DNA from: Palaemon carinicauda
Taxonomy: Eukaryota; Arthropoda; Malacostraca; Decapoda; Palaemonidae
Direction: 5' to 3'
Assembly (NCBI RefSeq): GCF_036898095.1
Contig: NC_090751.1
Span: forward strand, 78,608,437 to 78,672,436
DNA length: 64,000 nt
The notes beneath the pieces are model-generated. The model saw only the letters and a list, made by a program, of their open reading frames with translations. It did not search any database and had not been told where the DNA came from. Each line of letters opens with the position of its first letter. The first letter of the stretch is position 1. This document shows positions 38,380 through 51,419 of this stretch, one piece after another. The translations under genes were made by a program, and so were the position numbers.

Positions 38380-38603
38380 TTTGCCTGGCTTTACTCTATT
38401 TCGGGGGCTTCGGCAAACTAGGAAGGAACAGAATTAGGTTTAAGTTACGAAGATGGGGGCACAAAAAACTAGAGGCACACACGGTCGGTTGCACATCGGG
38501 ACACTGAGGGCTGTGTTTAGTCTCTCCTTCTCTCTCCTATTAGGGTTACCCTAAAGATCATAACTCATTAAGTTTCCTTTCAAGCTCTGGAAAGCACGTG
38601 TCA

Positions 38604-38620
38604 TCCGGTTCGAAGGACCA
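38604..38620 (-). promoter_or_regulatory. Primer-binding site of unit C, tRNA-Tyr type
   Basis: Identical to the sites of units A and B. Confidence 0.65.
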
Positions 38621-38622
38621 AA

Positions 38623-39634
38623 TGTCGTGAATTTTCTCCGACTTATTGAAATTAATGATTCTAGGCCCGATGGAATGGGCTGATGACAAGACCTTGAAGA
38701 GATTTGCTTTCCAAAACTATTCAGGATTCAATAAAATATGATCACAATTTTCAAGTTTACTACAAAAATAATCATTTGATAGAAAAATAACACACAATGA
38801 CACTTTAAGCTAATTGAAAAATAGAACTGTCACTCTTAGGTGGTCTGCAACATGTGTTAATGAAACACAGAGTCCACGTTGGACTAAATAAGACTAAGTT
38901 TTCGTAACTACAACAATTTTTCCTTGGTGAATCACATACCAAGGTCCACAGGCGTATTCTGATGCATAAAACTAATCCCTAGTTCCAGGGATGACAATTT
39001 TACAGATCGATACAAAGTTATATACAAAACTCACAAAAGGAACAGACCTGGTATTACGGTGGCTTGGAACCAGAGACGGAGAGACTAACAATATAGTTTA
39101 ACTTTCTGCATTGGATGTTCAGGCAGGAATGAATGAGCGTCGTGCTGGACAGCTCCGAGGAAAACTACGAAATCCCGCACTAACTAAAGTGTCCTTGTGA
39201 GATGCTAGAGAACTCTTACGTTATCTATTCAATAAGGGGTTTAATAAAGCTTCTTTATCGCCCGCAAGACAGAGGAACAATCAAAGTGTTACTTTTGATC
39301 AAAGGGTAAACTTAATAGTTCGGCTGAAGGACATAAATTGCCGTAATCCAACAAGCTAGAGATTCCTTGGCTCTAAACATATACATCAATATTTTTGTCG
39401 TGGTAAACCAGTACAATATTATTTTTGTAATTCGTAAATAATAAATACTTTATCTCTCTGACACCCGCACCTTCCCACCAGGTGGTTGAAATTTATGCCA
39501 CGATACCATCGCATTTTGGACAACATTCATTCGCAGGAATGCCCGAGAGATCTTCCAATCTTACCCCAATTCAACGCAACGTTCGTGGAGTTAAATGGTG
39601 GGGATTTTGAATGATCAGTTCGAAACTCCCTACA
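38623..39634 (-). repeat. Pao LTR4 (5' LTR of unit C), 1012 bp
   Basis: Ends ctccctaca followed by the TCTAT duplication at 39635-39639. It shares the LTR1-type variants (ttgaaatt, gaatggg, no ATTT insertion) but has many private substitutions. Confidence 0.92.
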
Positions 39635-41238
39635 TCTATCCTCCTATCACCCAGAGCTTTCTTCACTCCATCCATCCACCCAAACCTTGGCCTTCCTTTT
39701 GTACTTCTCCATCAACTCTTGCATTTATCACCTTCTTTAGCAGTCAGCCCTTTTCCATTCTCTCAACATGGCCAAACCACCTCAACACATTCACATCCAC
39801 TCTAGCAGCCAACTAATTTCTTACACCCGTTCTCACCCTCACCACTTCGTTGCTAACCCTATCTAATCGAGATACACCAGCCATACTCCTTAGACACTTC
39901 ATCTCAAACACATTCAATTTCTTTTTCTCCATCACTTTCATTCCACATATTCAATTTCTGGGTCTCCATCACTTTCATTCCCCACAACTCCGATCCATAC
40001 ATCACAGTTGGTACAATCACTTTCTCATACAGAACTCTCTTTACATTCATGCCCATTCCTCTATTTTTTTACTACTCCCTTAACTTCCCCCCAAACCTTT
40101 GCAACCTTCATTCACTCTCTCACGTACATCTGCTTCCACTCCACCATTTGCTGCATCAACAGACCCCAAGTACTTAAACTGATCTACCTCCTCAAGTAAC
40201 TCTTCATTCAACATGACATTCAACTTTGCACCACCTTCCCTTCTCGTACATCTCATAACCTTACTATTACCCACATTAACTCTCAACTTCCTTCTCTCAC
40301 CAACCCTTCCAAATTCTGTCACTAATTGGCCAAGCTTCTCTTCTGTGGCTTCAACCATTACAGTATCATCCGCAAACAACAACTGATTTACCTTCGATTC
40401 ATGGTAATTCTCGTCTACCAGTTTTAATCCTCGTCCAAGCAATCGTGCATTCACCTCTCTCACCATTCCATCAACATACAAGTTAAACAACCACGGCGAC
40501 ATCACACATCCCTGTCTCAGCCCCACTCTCACCGGAAACCAATCACTCACTTCATTTCATATCCTAACATATGCTTTACTATCTTTGTAGAAACTTTTCA
40601 CTGCTTGCAACAACCTTCCACCAACTCCATATAACCACATCACATTCCACATTGCTTCCCTATCAACTCTATCATACGCTTTCTCAGATCCATATACCCA
40701 ACATACACCTCCTTACCTTTTGCTAAATATTTCTCGCATATCTCCCTAATTGTAAAAATCTGATTCATACTACCCCTACCTCTTCTAAAACCACACTGTA
40801 CTAAGATTACATTCTCTGTTTTATCCTTAATCCTATTAATCATTACTCTACCAAACACTTTTCCAAATACACTCAACAAACTAATACCTCTTGAATTACA
40901 ATGCTCATGCACATCTCCCTCACCTTTATCTAGTCGTACAATACATGCACAAACCTAATCTACTGGTACCATTGAAAATGTAAAACACATATAAAAATAA
41001 TCTAACCAACCATTCAAGTACAGTCACACCCCCTTCTTTCAAGATCTCAGCTCTCATACCATCCATACCAGATGCTTTTCCTACTCTCGTTTCATCTAGT
41101 GCTCTCCTCACTTCCTCTATTGTAATCTCTCTGTCATTCTCATCTCCCATCACTGGCACCTCAACACCTGCAACAACAATTATATCTGCCTCCCTATTAT
41201 CCTAACATTCAGTAAACTTTCAAAATATTCCGTCCATT
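39635..41238 (-). pseudogene. RTE LINE copy 2, coding part upstream of the Pao insertion
   Basis: Continues the RTE copy cut at 16902. On the minus strand, 41238-40926 has the pre-RT segment (EYFESLLNV; ITIEEVRRALDETRVGKASGMDG). 40912-40640 has RT blocks (SRGISLLSVFGKVFGRVMINR; CGFRRGRGSMNQIF). 40550-40080 has PVRVGLRQGCVMSPWLFNLY and NQLLFADDTVMV (catalytic FADD intact). The C-terminal region follows to 39635 with stops and a duplicated patch near 39920-39980. The LINE is 5'-truncated at about 41238, so no endonuclease is present. Confidence 0.85.
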
Positions 41239-41720
41239 GATACGGTATTATTATTGTGTGTATTTTAAAGAATTTTTCTATATACCCTTTACACAATATA
41301 TAAAAAAGTACAAAAAGTGTACAGAACCTAACAAACCCACCTAACCTAACCTAGAAGTTTCCATGTCACAAACCCAATATAATGCCCTTTGTTATATCAC
41401 TTCACTCACGCTACGGTAACGCTAGTACTATTACGATAACATTATATATAATGGTTCTTGTTTCGTCATTATCTCGCTTCGCTCCCATGAAAATAAAACA
41501 TCAAGCTCGTTTGTACTGGCAAGCGGTAATGTTGAGCTGCGCACGCTAACATTAGTAATGTTACGCTAACATTATCAACATTAAATATAATGGTTCTTGT
41601 TCCTCACTTACGATCACAGGGAAATAAAACATCACCCTCGTATGCATTGGCAATTGGTAATGCTGAGCTTTGCACTCTAACAAAATATGATAAAACTAAC
41701 ACATTAAAGTTAAAGAAATT
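41239..41720 (+). repeat. Repeat R copy 1, right part
   Basis: Aligns with 43424-43871 (tacggtattattat, aacctaacctagaagt, ataatgccctttgttatatc, tactggcaagcggtaatgtt, acacattaaagttaaagaaa). Together with 16157-16562 it makes one R element split by the RTE. An internal phrase with ataatggttcttg is duplicated at about 41451 and 41589. Confidence 0.8.
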
Positions 41721-42885
<1,165 letters not shown>

Positions 42886-43002
42886 GAAACTATTCATTTA
42901 TGACGGGAACGAGTGTCATTTCCGAAGAGCGTAATTTTTTCTATAAGAAAAAGTAGTTTTTTTCCTAGGTTACATTATCCTGTAATACACTAACTAAAAT
43001 AA

Positions 43003-43871
43003 TACCCTGATTTCAAACAGAGTATATGTTTTCCTGTAGTAAATAACTTGATTTGACGAAATTTGACCTTCATTTCAACCGCAAAACAACAGAACAACCC
43101 ACCGACTTGCTTTAAATGTCTGGACTGGTTACTGTTATTATGGATGAAATGAAGATGAAAACTGGTTGAATCACGTTATTTTTTTTACAGGAAAACATAT
43201 TTTTTCTGTTAAAATGGTTAAATATGATTTCTTTTATTATATAAATTTTGTTAAAATAGTTAAATATAATGACTTGTTCAAATTCGGTGTCACTTCACTC
43301 ACTTATGCACCGCGAACAGTAACATTAGCAACGTTACCAACGGTACACAGCATTACCAACGTTACGGTGGTACACATCGTTACCAACTCTACGGTGGAAT
43401 TACTAACGTTAGTAATGGTACGGTATTATTATCGTGTGTATTTTAAAGAATTTTTCCATATACCCTTTACACAATATATAGAAAAGTACAAAAATGGTAC
43501 AGATCCTAACAATCCCTCCTAACCTAACCTAGAAGTTCCCATGTCACAAACCCAATATAATGCCCTTTGTTATATCACTTCATTCACGTTACGCTAACGT
43601 TAGTACTGTTACGATAACATTATATATAATGGTTCTTTTTTTTCTATTACCTCGCTTTGCTCACATGAAAATAAAAAACCAAGCTCGTATGTACTGGCAA
43701 GCGGTAATGTTGAGCTGCACACGCTAACATTAGTAATGTTATGCTAACGTTAGCACTTACGATCACAGGAAAATAAAACATCACCATGCTATGCATTTAC
43801 AATCGGTAATGCTGAGCTTTGCACTCTAACAAAATATAACAATACTAACACATTAAAGTTAAAGAAATTAA
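43003..43871 (+). repeat. Repeat R copy 2, without the RTE insertion
   Basis: Collinear with both halves of copy 1. The site gttagtaatggtacgg near 43408-43423 is continuous here and broken in copy 1. The terminal hairpin is present (arms about 43019-43082 and 43140-43206). Short CCTAA repeats occur at about 43516. It is abutted on the right by the inverted DIRS fragment. Confidence 0.8.
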
Positions 43872-45170
43872 CGGATTTTGAGCGAAGCGAGAAATCTATT
43901 TTTGGGTGAGATGGCCATGACGTCTTAATGAAAGGTTCCTTTAATATCTTCCCAAGGGTATATATGACTACAGTGATATTCCCAGAGAATCAAACTAAAG
44001 GTTTCACTTCTGCCGCGAGTACCCCTAAGATTACTCTCAAGGGTATCGTATTTAATCAGGGGACGTATTCGAGGGGGATACGTGGCAGAATTAGAAGGGT
44101 AGCCGCAATAGAGGTTACCCTTGTTCCCCTACTACAATCGTATCACAACCGCGCCAACTCCCTCTAGCGGTCATTCCTTGTAGCGTTGAGCATGATGCTA
44201 CAGATACAGTAGTTCAGGAAGGGAAACCGTGAAGATCTTTTCATATAAAAGAAGGGTGGGTCCATCAGTACGTCATGGCCATCTCACCCAAAAATAGATT
44301 TTTCACTTCGCTCAAAATCCGTTTTTTGGGCTCAAGCCATGACGTCCAGATGGAAGCATACAGAGAATTAATGTATCTGTGAATTTTCATCAGTGCCTTA
44401 ACCTTGGGACAATATTTCTACGGCCAAAAGGGCCAATTGAGACAAATAACGTTACCGTTAAACGTCGTTATCACTAAGCATAACAATGTTAGTGCTTCCT
44501 GCCCCCTGCAGGGAAGAGTCATTTTTAGACGTTAGAAATGGGGCCTCAAGTTAGCATATATTGTATGAACAAACATAAGTATACAGTGAGAATACAAACG
44601 GTCTCAATACTTGTATATATTGCGGAACCAAAATCAGTGTCCTCATCCGTTGTTTGTAAGCATTCAACGAAATGAGAAATACTTACATGAGTAAGTCAAG
44701 GAACTCTTGCATTTTAAACATGCAATTGTTGGGCGAATTAGGATGTATCTGCATTTTAATAAACATTTATTCCTAATAAATGACTACATGCCAGATTAAT
44801 GTAGCATGATATGGAAATTATACAAGAGACATACACAGAAATTAATGTTCCCTTTTTTGAAAGGGGAAAATTGATGAGTGTCACTCTCAGACTGAAGAAA
44901 AACTCTTTTAACAAGACTTTTCTTTTTAATGTCTGTACATGAAATAGTCTAACAATAATGTGTACTATGTACACACGGCACTAGTGGCATCCGTATAATT
45001 TCACACCTGAGATTCTGAACAGATTTGGTGTTACCATGGCAACACTTACTCAAAGGGAGGTCAAACAAAAAATGCTGACCCCTTCTCCTTTTAATTGATA
45101 GTCCCAAATGTGGCCCTCATCCATGATAGGGCCACTATTTCACTAACTCTAGCCCCAGAGGCTATAGCGA
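43872..45170 (-). mobile_element. 3'-terminal fragment of a diverged DIRS-like copy, minus strand
   Basis: 43872-44321 is a segment with inverted ends of about 55 bp (cggattttgagcgaagcg ... cttcgctcaaaatccg). Its interior matches the terminal repeat of the main DIRS element (gggtatatatgactac, gatattcccagagaat). To its right, ttttttgggctcaagccatg and gcttcctgccccctgcaggg are the reverse complement of 53432-53447 and the area near 53252. Homology fades after about 44530. It therefore represents the 3' end of a related element in opposite orientation to the DIRS at 45190. Confidence 0.65.
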
Positions 45171-45191
45171 ACCGAAAAATAACCTTTTTGG

Positions 45192-45540
45192 GCTGAAGCC
45201 ATGTCGTCCTGATGGAAGTTCCTAAAGGGTAGCTTCCTTGGGTATATATAACTACGGCGATATTCCCAGAGAATTTACCTTAAGGTACCCAGAATTTTAA
45301 CTCCTGGAGCGAATATTTATAATAAAAGAACCAGGGATATCGCGAAATATCAGAGGACGTATTCTTGACACGCCGCATAGCAATCTGCACTCACAACAGA
45401 GTTAACACTTCGAAGGGGCAATTGGCAAGAAAACGAAAACAAGAAAGAAAGGAGAGCCGCTTCGCAAGGAATCTCTCCTCTCCCGTTTTGTAAGCGTGCA
45501 TTGCGCCACTCATGGCGCCATCTGTATTCCTTTTTGCTTA
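45192..45540 (+). repeat. DIRS left inverted terminal repeat
   Basis: Contains gccatgtcgtcctgatgga, ctttaggaac-type reverse motifs, gggtatatataactac, gatattcccagagaattta and ggcgccatctgtattcctt. Each is mirrored at 53575-53930. Confidence 0.8.
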
Positions 45541-46740
45541 GCTCAACAACTGTTTTTCCCTGTGTTTTCTCGCAATTCTTGGATTATTTCAACGTTATAA
45601 TGCTTTCTCCAACTTCTTCTGCTTCTGATAAGTTGAGTATTATTTCTTTTATGTATAAATGTAAGTTCTTGGTAATTTCAAAAGTGATTCGATAGTGATA
45701 TCGTTGATACAAGAGCTGTTGCCTACCGGAGGCGTCCTGGATGCTGTCGCTCGCTATGTATGAGTTATTTAGTTAGCCAGAGCGACGTTCCCGGCTGTTT
45801 TGCTTTAATAATTTTAGCTATTCAGCGTTACATAGGTTTTCTTTATATGATGCTTTTAGTATTTCCATTTTGGTGAAGGATTTGCCGATTCTGGCCTACG
45901 CTAGACTTTGTAGCCTAGTCGTTTGGCGCTAGTACTTTCCTGCATGATATTCAGATTTCCGAGTGTTTTAAAATTTTATTGAAGCTTTAGGCAGTTTTAT
46001 ACATTTAAGATTTTGTTGATTTTCTTCCAAGAGAGTATACTTGTGAGTTTCGGTGATTTAGGTAATCGATTCTCTTTGCGCATAGGCTAGTTGTCTGTGG
46101 GGCCTTAGTATACTTTCTAACACTCCCCGGTTGCTCTCTTCTCTTCGGAGAAGGTGTGCAATCCCTTTCCCTCTGTTTAAGCCTTGGGCTTAACCCTCAT
46201 GGTGTATCTGAATTGATTTTAGATACAACTATATTAGGGTGTTTCTGTTCTTTCTTGTTTCCAGTGAGTCTGGCTTCAGGAAGGGGGCAGGACATCAGAG
46301 TTCTTAGTCTGAGTCTGTTTCTATCTAGCTTGTGGTTGAGATTCCCTTGCTAGGCTGACAGCAGACATAGGAGGCTTAGCCTCCTTAGTTCACTTTCGAA
46401 GGTTTCTGTACGAGATAATTCCTTCTTTTGGTGATCTAGCAGACTAGTCCAGTGCTGTTGTTCTCAGTGTGGAGGATGAGATCCTCTTTTCTGTGAATAG
46501 CAACGCCTTCCTTGCTTTGGTTCTGAGGGAGTTGGTAAGTATTGCTGGTATCCCTCCTCAGATCTCCCCTTGGATAAGATGAGTTTTCTTGGCTGCGGGT
46601 GATTCATTACTAGAGCAAGGTTGGCAGGACCCTCTTCTCCCTTTTCCCCTCTTTCCTTAGTGATGGCCTAGCCATTGCATTCATGTCCGTCATTCTACAT
46701 CTGTACCTAGCATAGGTTAGGATGTGGGGTTGACTCAGTC

Positions 46741-47290
46741 CTTTGCCGGCCGGCAGTGCTTGCCAGCCGGCAAGGGTCTTCTGCTTTGAGTGCTGCCCGG
46801 ACCTCCCTTGGTCTCTCATCCTTGTTTGTCTGAAGAGCCAGATGACATTGGTCAGGAAGCCTGAAGTTATATTCTCCCCTTCCTTTTGTGCACTCTTTCG
46901 GGTTGCCGGGTTATGAGGCAGTACAGTCTCTTATCCCAGCATCCATTCTGTTTTTCTTCTGGTGTTGTTCCCTAGCCCGGCTGCTGGCCTGAGTGGCCGG
47001 CAGCCGGGCAGTTGCAGTTCTCTGGTTCTTTTGCTGCTGGCCGGCATTGGTTATATACCTTTGCCGGCTGGCTATATATCATACCATTGTCTACCGGCCG
47101 CTACGATTAGTGGCCGGCAGCAGGGTGTGGTTGTTGTTTAGCTGCCAGCCGGCTTGCTACGTTTGGCGGCCGGCAGCCGGGTGCTATCTTGTGTAGTGTC
47201 CGCCGGCACACGCATTTGAACCAGCATTCTTCCACCTTATAGTTTATAAGTAGTATACTTTGGAACTAGTTAAGGTGTGTGCCGGCTGGC
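46741..47290. repeat. Cluster of short GCCGGC-centred hairpins in the DIRS leader
   Basis: At least eight GCCGGC or GGCCGG palindromes occur within 550 bp, many in imperfect stem-loops, such as ttgccggccggcag against cttgccagccggcaa. Composition is strikingly GC-rich compared with the surroundings. Confidence 0.75.
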
Positions 47291-47701
47291 ACATTACCTT
47301 CTATACTATAGCCAGTATTTTCAGTATAGTATATACTGTAGGGAGAAAGCTATAGTATAGTATTTGTTACAACACTAAGTTTTTCTAACACTTTTGTGTT
47401 GTCTTGCACAGCCCTTTGGTGTAACCTTACAGATAAAGAAAGTGAGTTCTTTCTTGTCTACTATCCAGTATTTTAAAATCACTTTTTTGGGTGTAAGCTA
47501 CACCTGTTTCCTCTGGAAATTATTTATCGGTTGCTCTAGAATAGTTTAACCATACGATTTTATTATCTGGAAGGTTGCAGCAACTGACTGTGCGGGAAAT
47601 ACAAGTGTGTGTCTTTCCTTTATAGCTTAGTTATGCTAAGCTATGTATATCCAGTGATACGTAGTTCACTTGATACTCATGGAATTTTCTTCTCTTTACA
47701 G

Positions 47702-49633
47702 GAGAACCATCCGAAGTGTGGAAGCGTTTTCTGCAACGTCCGCAGCAATAACTTTTGTGGACATGATTTGTGTAGGAGGCACGCAGCATGTGCAGTCTCC
47801 AAAGGTGATCTCTGGTATTGGGACCCGCAGGTATGTACCGTGTGCACAAACGTGATTACTGAGGCTTTTGATTCCCCTAAGACAGAGGAGTCAAGGGACA
47901 CAGAAAGGGAGAAGCTTCGTACCTAGGTAAGGAGCTTTCAGAAGAACATTTCTGGGCCATCTCTTCCAAGTGAAAAGATGAGGGCTTACCTTTTCCCCAG
48001 GGCGTCAGCTGAGGCAGTGATTCCCTAGCCTCAAGTGGAGATACCAGTGGTTCAGATCCCCGTGGATGCTGAAGTCGCGGACACCCTGCAGGACACCCAA
48101 TTGGACGATAGGATGTCGGAGGTGTCCGAGCGTCTGGAATATGACCTTCTGGCAGAAGACCAGGATGAAGAGCAGGCTCCGGACAATGAAGAGGAAGAGG
48201 TCGAAGAGGTGTCGGCTACTTCGGTTCAGGGCCCTGAACCTATTCCCTCAACATCGTGTTCTCTCCCAGATGAGCTGGGAAAGACCCTTTCCTCCATCGT
48301 TGGAATGATCCAACAGATGCAGAGGGAAAATAATGAGAAGGCTGCTGCAATGAAGCTGGAGATGGGGAAACTTGCAGCATCACGTGGGCCCCAGAAGAAG
48401 CTCAGCGTAAAAGACCTTCCCTTGTGCTCAGATGCAAACCCTTGGAAGTATGCTGAGCACATGCCTATGACGACAGGAAAAATCGTCATTTCAGAGAAGT
48501 TGGGCTTAGTCCCCCTTGAGGAGGTGGAATTCTGGCCCAGCCAGGAGTCGTATCCAGACTGTTATGTCTGTCTAAGGAAGGAACCAGCCTCAAAGGAAGA
48601 AACGGAGCCAAAGGAGGTCATAGTTTTGGACCACGCTAAGGCTCAAGCTTTACTGTCAAGCTCGATGAAAGAGAGGGGCTTCACAAACTCAAAGGTACCT
48701 GCTTTGAGTAAGAAGCACCCTTCCTTTGTGTCCTCTCCTTCTAGAGCCTTCCCCTTTATGCAGAAAGGGTTTACGGCTGTGCTGAAAGCAGTCGAGGCAG
48801 GTAAGCCATGCCCCTCCTTGGAGTAGTGTAAACCTCTGTCTTTGGCCCTACGCATGGACCACAAGGACTGGAAGGACGTCCATCTTACTTTCTCAGTCAG
48901 GAAGTTGGAGGCTGATATTGCCAAGCTGTCTGACTTTCTTTTGCGAAGGGAGCTTGAAACAAAAGAAAGACTTGCTGCCTCAATGTCTCATCAAACGACT
49001 CTAGAGACAACGGCAAGTGACCCCAAGGTCCATGAAATGTTCATGGTAGTGGCTAGGACACACCTAGTCACAGTGACGAAGGACCTTTATAGCTTCGTCA
49101 AAGCTAGGAGGGCTTGTAGGGAGTTCGTGTTCGCCTCGGCTGCGGTGAGGCACGAACCAAGGAAGCTAATCTCCTCCAACATTTGGGGCAAAGACCTCTT
49201 CCCTAGTGAAGCGGTCAAGGAGGTTGTAGATAAGGCCGCCACGGAGAATAAAAACGTTCTCCAGAAGTAGGGCCTATCTCTCAAGAGAAAGTCTTCCCCG
49301 GATGAGGGTCCCCAACCAAATAGGAAGACTAAGAAGACTAGGCTACCCTCTCGGAGAGCCAAGCCATTCAGACAGCAGCAGCAACAGCAACTTCCTATGC
49401 CTACAGTGCCCCAGATGGTGGCACAAACCCAGACCACGTACCAGTGGGTACCCCAAGCCGTGTCGACGCAGTCTCCGGCATTTAACCCAGCCTTCGAAGG
49501 GCAGTCAACTACCTTTCGAGCGAAGCCTAGAGGAGCAGCCAGAGGTTCGTCTAGACGCCCCTCAAGGGGAAGGGGATTCAGGGGTGGTCGTTGTCAAGGA
49601 GGCAAGGCCTCAGGGCAACAGCAGTCAAAGTAA
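47702..49633 (+). pseudogene. DIRS gag-like ORF with in-frame TAG codons
   Basis: One continuous frame runs to TAA at 49631-49633 with no indels but four internal stops, all TAG (47924, 48026, 48824 and 49268). The N-terminal Cys/His module (CGSVFCNVRSNNFCGHDLCRRH ligand pattern, then CTVC) suggests zinc binding. An acidic stretch (EDQDEEQAPDNEEEEVEEV), a coiled segment (MIQQMQRENNEKAAAMKLEM), a helical capsid-like region and a C-terminal Gln-rich, Arg/Gly-rich tail (SSRRPSRGRGFRGGRCQGG) follow, a nucleic-acid-binding end typical of gag. Upstream, a pyrimidine tract plus CAG ending at 47701 looks like a splice acceptor, so the true start may lie on an upstream exon. Confidence 0.8.
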
Positions 49634-49634
49634 G

Positions 49635-51409
49635 ATGATACCAGTAGGAGGGAGACTTCTGAATTTTCGGGATCGGTGGACCTTCGATCCCTGGGCCCAC
49701 AGCCTACTCAAGAATGGACTAGGTTGGAGCTGGTACAGCACTCCACCCCCGTGCCCTCGATTTTTCCAACACTCCACCCCCGTTCTGGAGGAGTAAATTC
49801 AAGAACTGTTGGAGAAAAGAGTAATCCGAAGGGTAAAGTCCATCAAATTCCAAGGGAGGCTGTTATGTGTTCCCAAGAAGGACTCAGAAAAACTCAGAGT
49901 CATTCTGGACTTGTCGCCACTCAACAAGTTCATAGTGAACTGCAAGTTCAAGATGCTAACACTGCAACACATAAGGACCTTACTGCCCAAGAGGACATTT
50001 ACCGTCTCCATAGATTTGTCAGACGCCTATTGGCACGTTCCAATCAATCGTCAACTCTCCCCCTACCTAGGGTTCAAGCTACATCGAAGACTCTACGCCT
50101 TCAGAGCCATGCCATTCGGGCTAAACATAGCCCCAAGGATCTTCACGAAGCTTGTGAGCGTAGCTCTCAAACAATTACGCCTAAAGGGAATCCAGGTGGT
50201 AGCCTACCTGGACGACTGGCTGGTGTGGGCAGCATCCAAGACAGAATGTTTGCAAGCTTCCCTACAGGTGATCCAGTTCCTAGAGTATCTAGGCTTTAAG
50301 ATCAACAGAAAAAAGTCTCGACTTTCTCCATCTCAAAAGTTCCAGTGGTCGGGAATCCACTGGGACCTCGTGTCACACCAACTCTCCATCCCGGCGAAGA
50401 AGAAGAAGGAGATAGCTGGTTCTGTCAAGAGAATTCTGGATTCCTAAAGGATATCAAGACGCGAACAGGAGAGAGTGCTGGGTTCTCTCCAATTTGCTTC
50501 AGTAACAGACCCGGTGCTAAGAGCACAGCTAAAGGATGCAACCGGAGTTTGGAGAATTATGCATCAAATGCGCGAAGAGATCTGATAAGACCAGTTCCGC
50601 TTCGTCTACGTACGCTTCTCAGGCCTTGGTCCCAAGTCAGGCAACTAAAGAAGTCGGTACTTCTTCAGCCACCTCCCCCCTCGTTGACTATTCACACAGA
50701 CGCCTTGAAGGAGGGGTGGGGAGGTCATTCTCATCGGAAGAAGGCCCAAGGGACTTGGTCCAATCTATTCAAGACATTTCACATAAACTTTCTGGAAGCT
50801 ATGGCAGTACTCCTTACCTTGAAGAAAGTCTCCCCTCGTCGCTCAATCCACATAAGGTTGGTGCTGGACAGCTAGGTGATTGTGAGATGCTTGAATTGAC
50901 AAGGATCGAGGTCACCACCACTCAACCAGGTGATGTTGGCCATCTTTCGACTGGCGGAAAAGAAGAAGTGGTACCTGTCGGTAGTTCACCTTCAAGGAGT
51001 CCGCAACATGACAGCAAACGCTCTATCCAGGTTCACACCAAAATAGTCGGAATGGTCCCTAGACGCAGGATCATTCTCCTTCATCGTGAGTCAAGTCCCA
51101 GAACTGCAGATAGACCTCTTTGCAACGAAAGACAACAAGAAGTTACCCCTTTACGTGTCCCTGTACGAGGATCCCTTGGCGGAAGCAGTGGACGTGATGT
51201 CCCTCAACTGGAACAGATGGTCCAGGATTTACCTGTTCCGTCCTCACAACCTTCTATTGAGGGTCCTCAACAAACTGAGATCTTTCAAGGGAGTAGCGGC
51301 AATAGTGGCTCACAAGTGGCCGAACAGCGTGTGGTTCCTTCAGGCATTGGAATTTCAGCTGAAGTGTCTACCGTTACCAGATCCAGTTCTGACCCAGCGA
51401 GTTCAGTAG
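49635..51409 (+). pseudogene. DIRS reverse transcriptase–RNase H
   Basis: The frame opens at MIPVGGRLLNFRDRW, with WAHSLLKNGLGWSW, and meets a TAA at 49794. The main RT frame (49809-50447) has VIRRVKS, RVILDLSPLNKFI, motif A SIDLSDAYWHVPI, motif B FRAMPFGLNIAPRIF and motif C VVAYLDDWLVWA (both Asp present). After a TAA at 50445 and a frameshift near 50575, RNase H continues in frame 2: TIHTDALKEGWGG, NFLEAMAVLLTL and RLVLDS, then TAG at 50873. The C-terminal part (51086-51409) includes LQIDLFATKDNKKLPLYVS and KWPNSVW, typical of DIRS pol. Catalytic residues are present but the frame is broken at least four times. Confidence 0.88.
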
Positions 51410-51419
51410 TCGACTGTCT

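Larger units (their letters stand above)
16903..39634 (-). mobile_element. BEL/Pao retrotransposon array: four LTRs, three internal regions
   Basis: On the minus strand the order is LTR4–C–LTR3–B–LTR2–A–LTR1. LTR starts are at 16903, 24140, 31372 and 38623 (spacing 7237, 7232 and 7251). Neighbouring units share an LTR and only one TCTAT duplication flanks the whole, so this is one insertion later expanded in place. Each unit encodes gag, CCHC knuckles, aspartic protease, RT, RNase H, H2C2/DDE integrase and a DUF5641-like tail, which is BEL/Pao order. All units carry several stops and frameshifts. Confidence 0.93.

Noticed and set aside
47927..48000. A possible 74-bp intron (gtaagg ... ttccccag) in the DIRS gag
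   Set aside because: The gag frame reads through the segment with ordinary composition, and splicing would leave the TAG and shift the frame.
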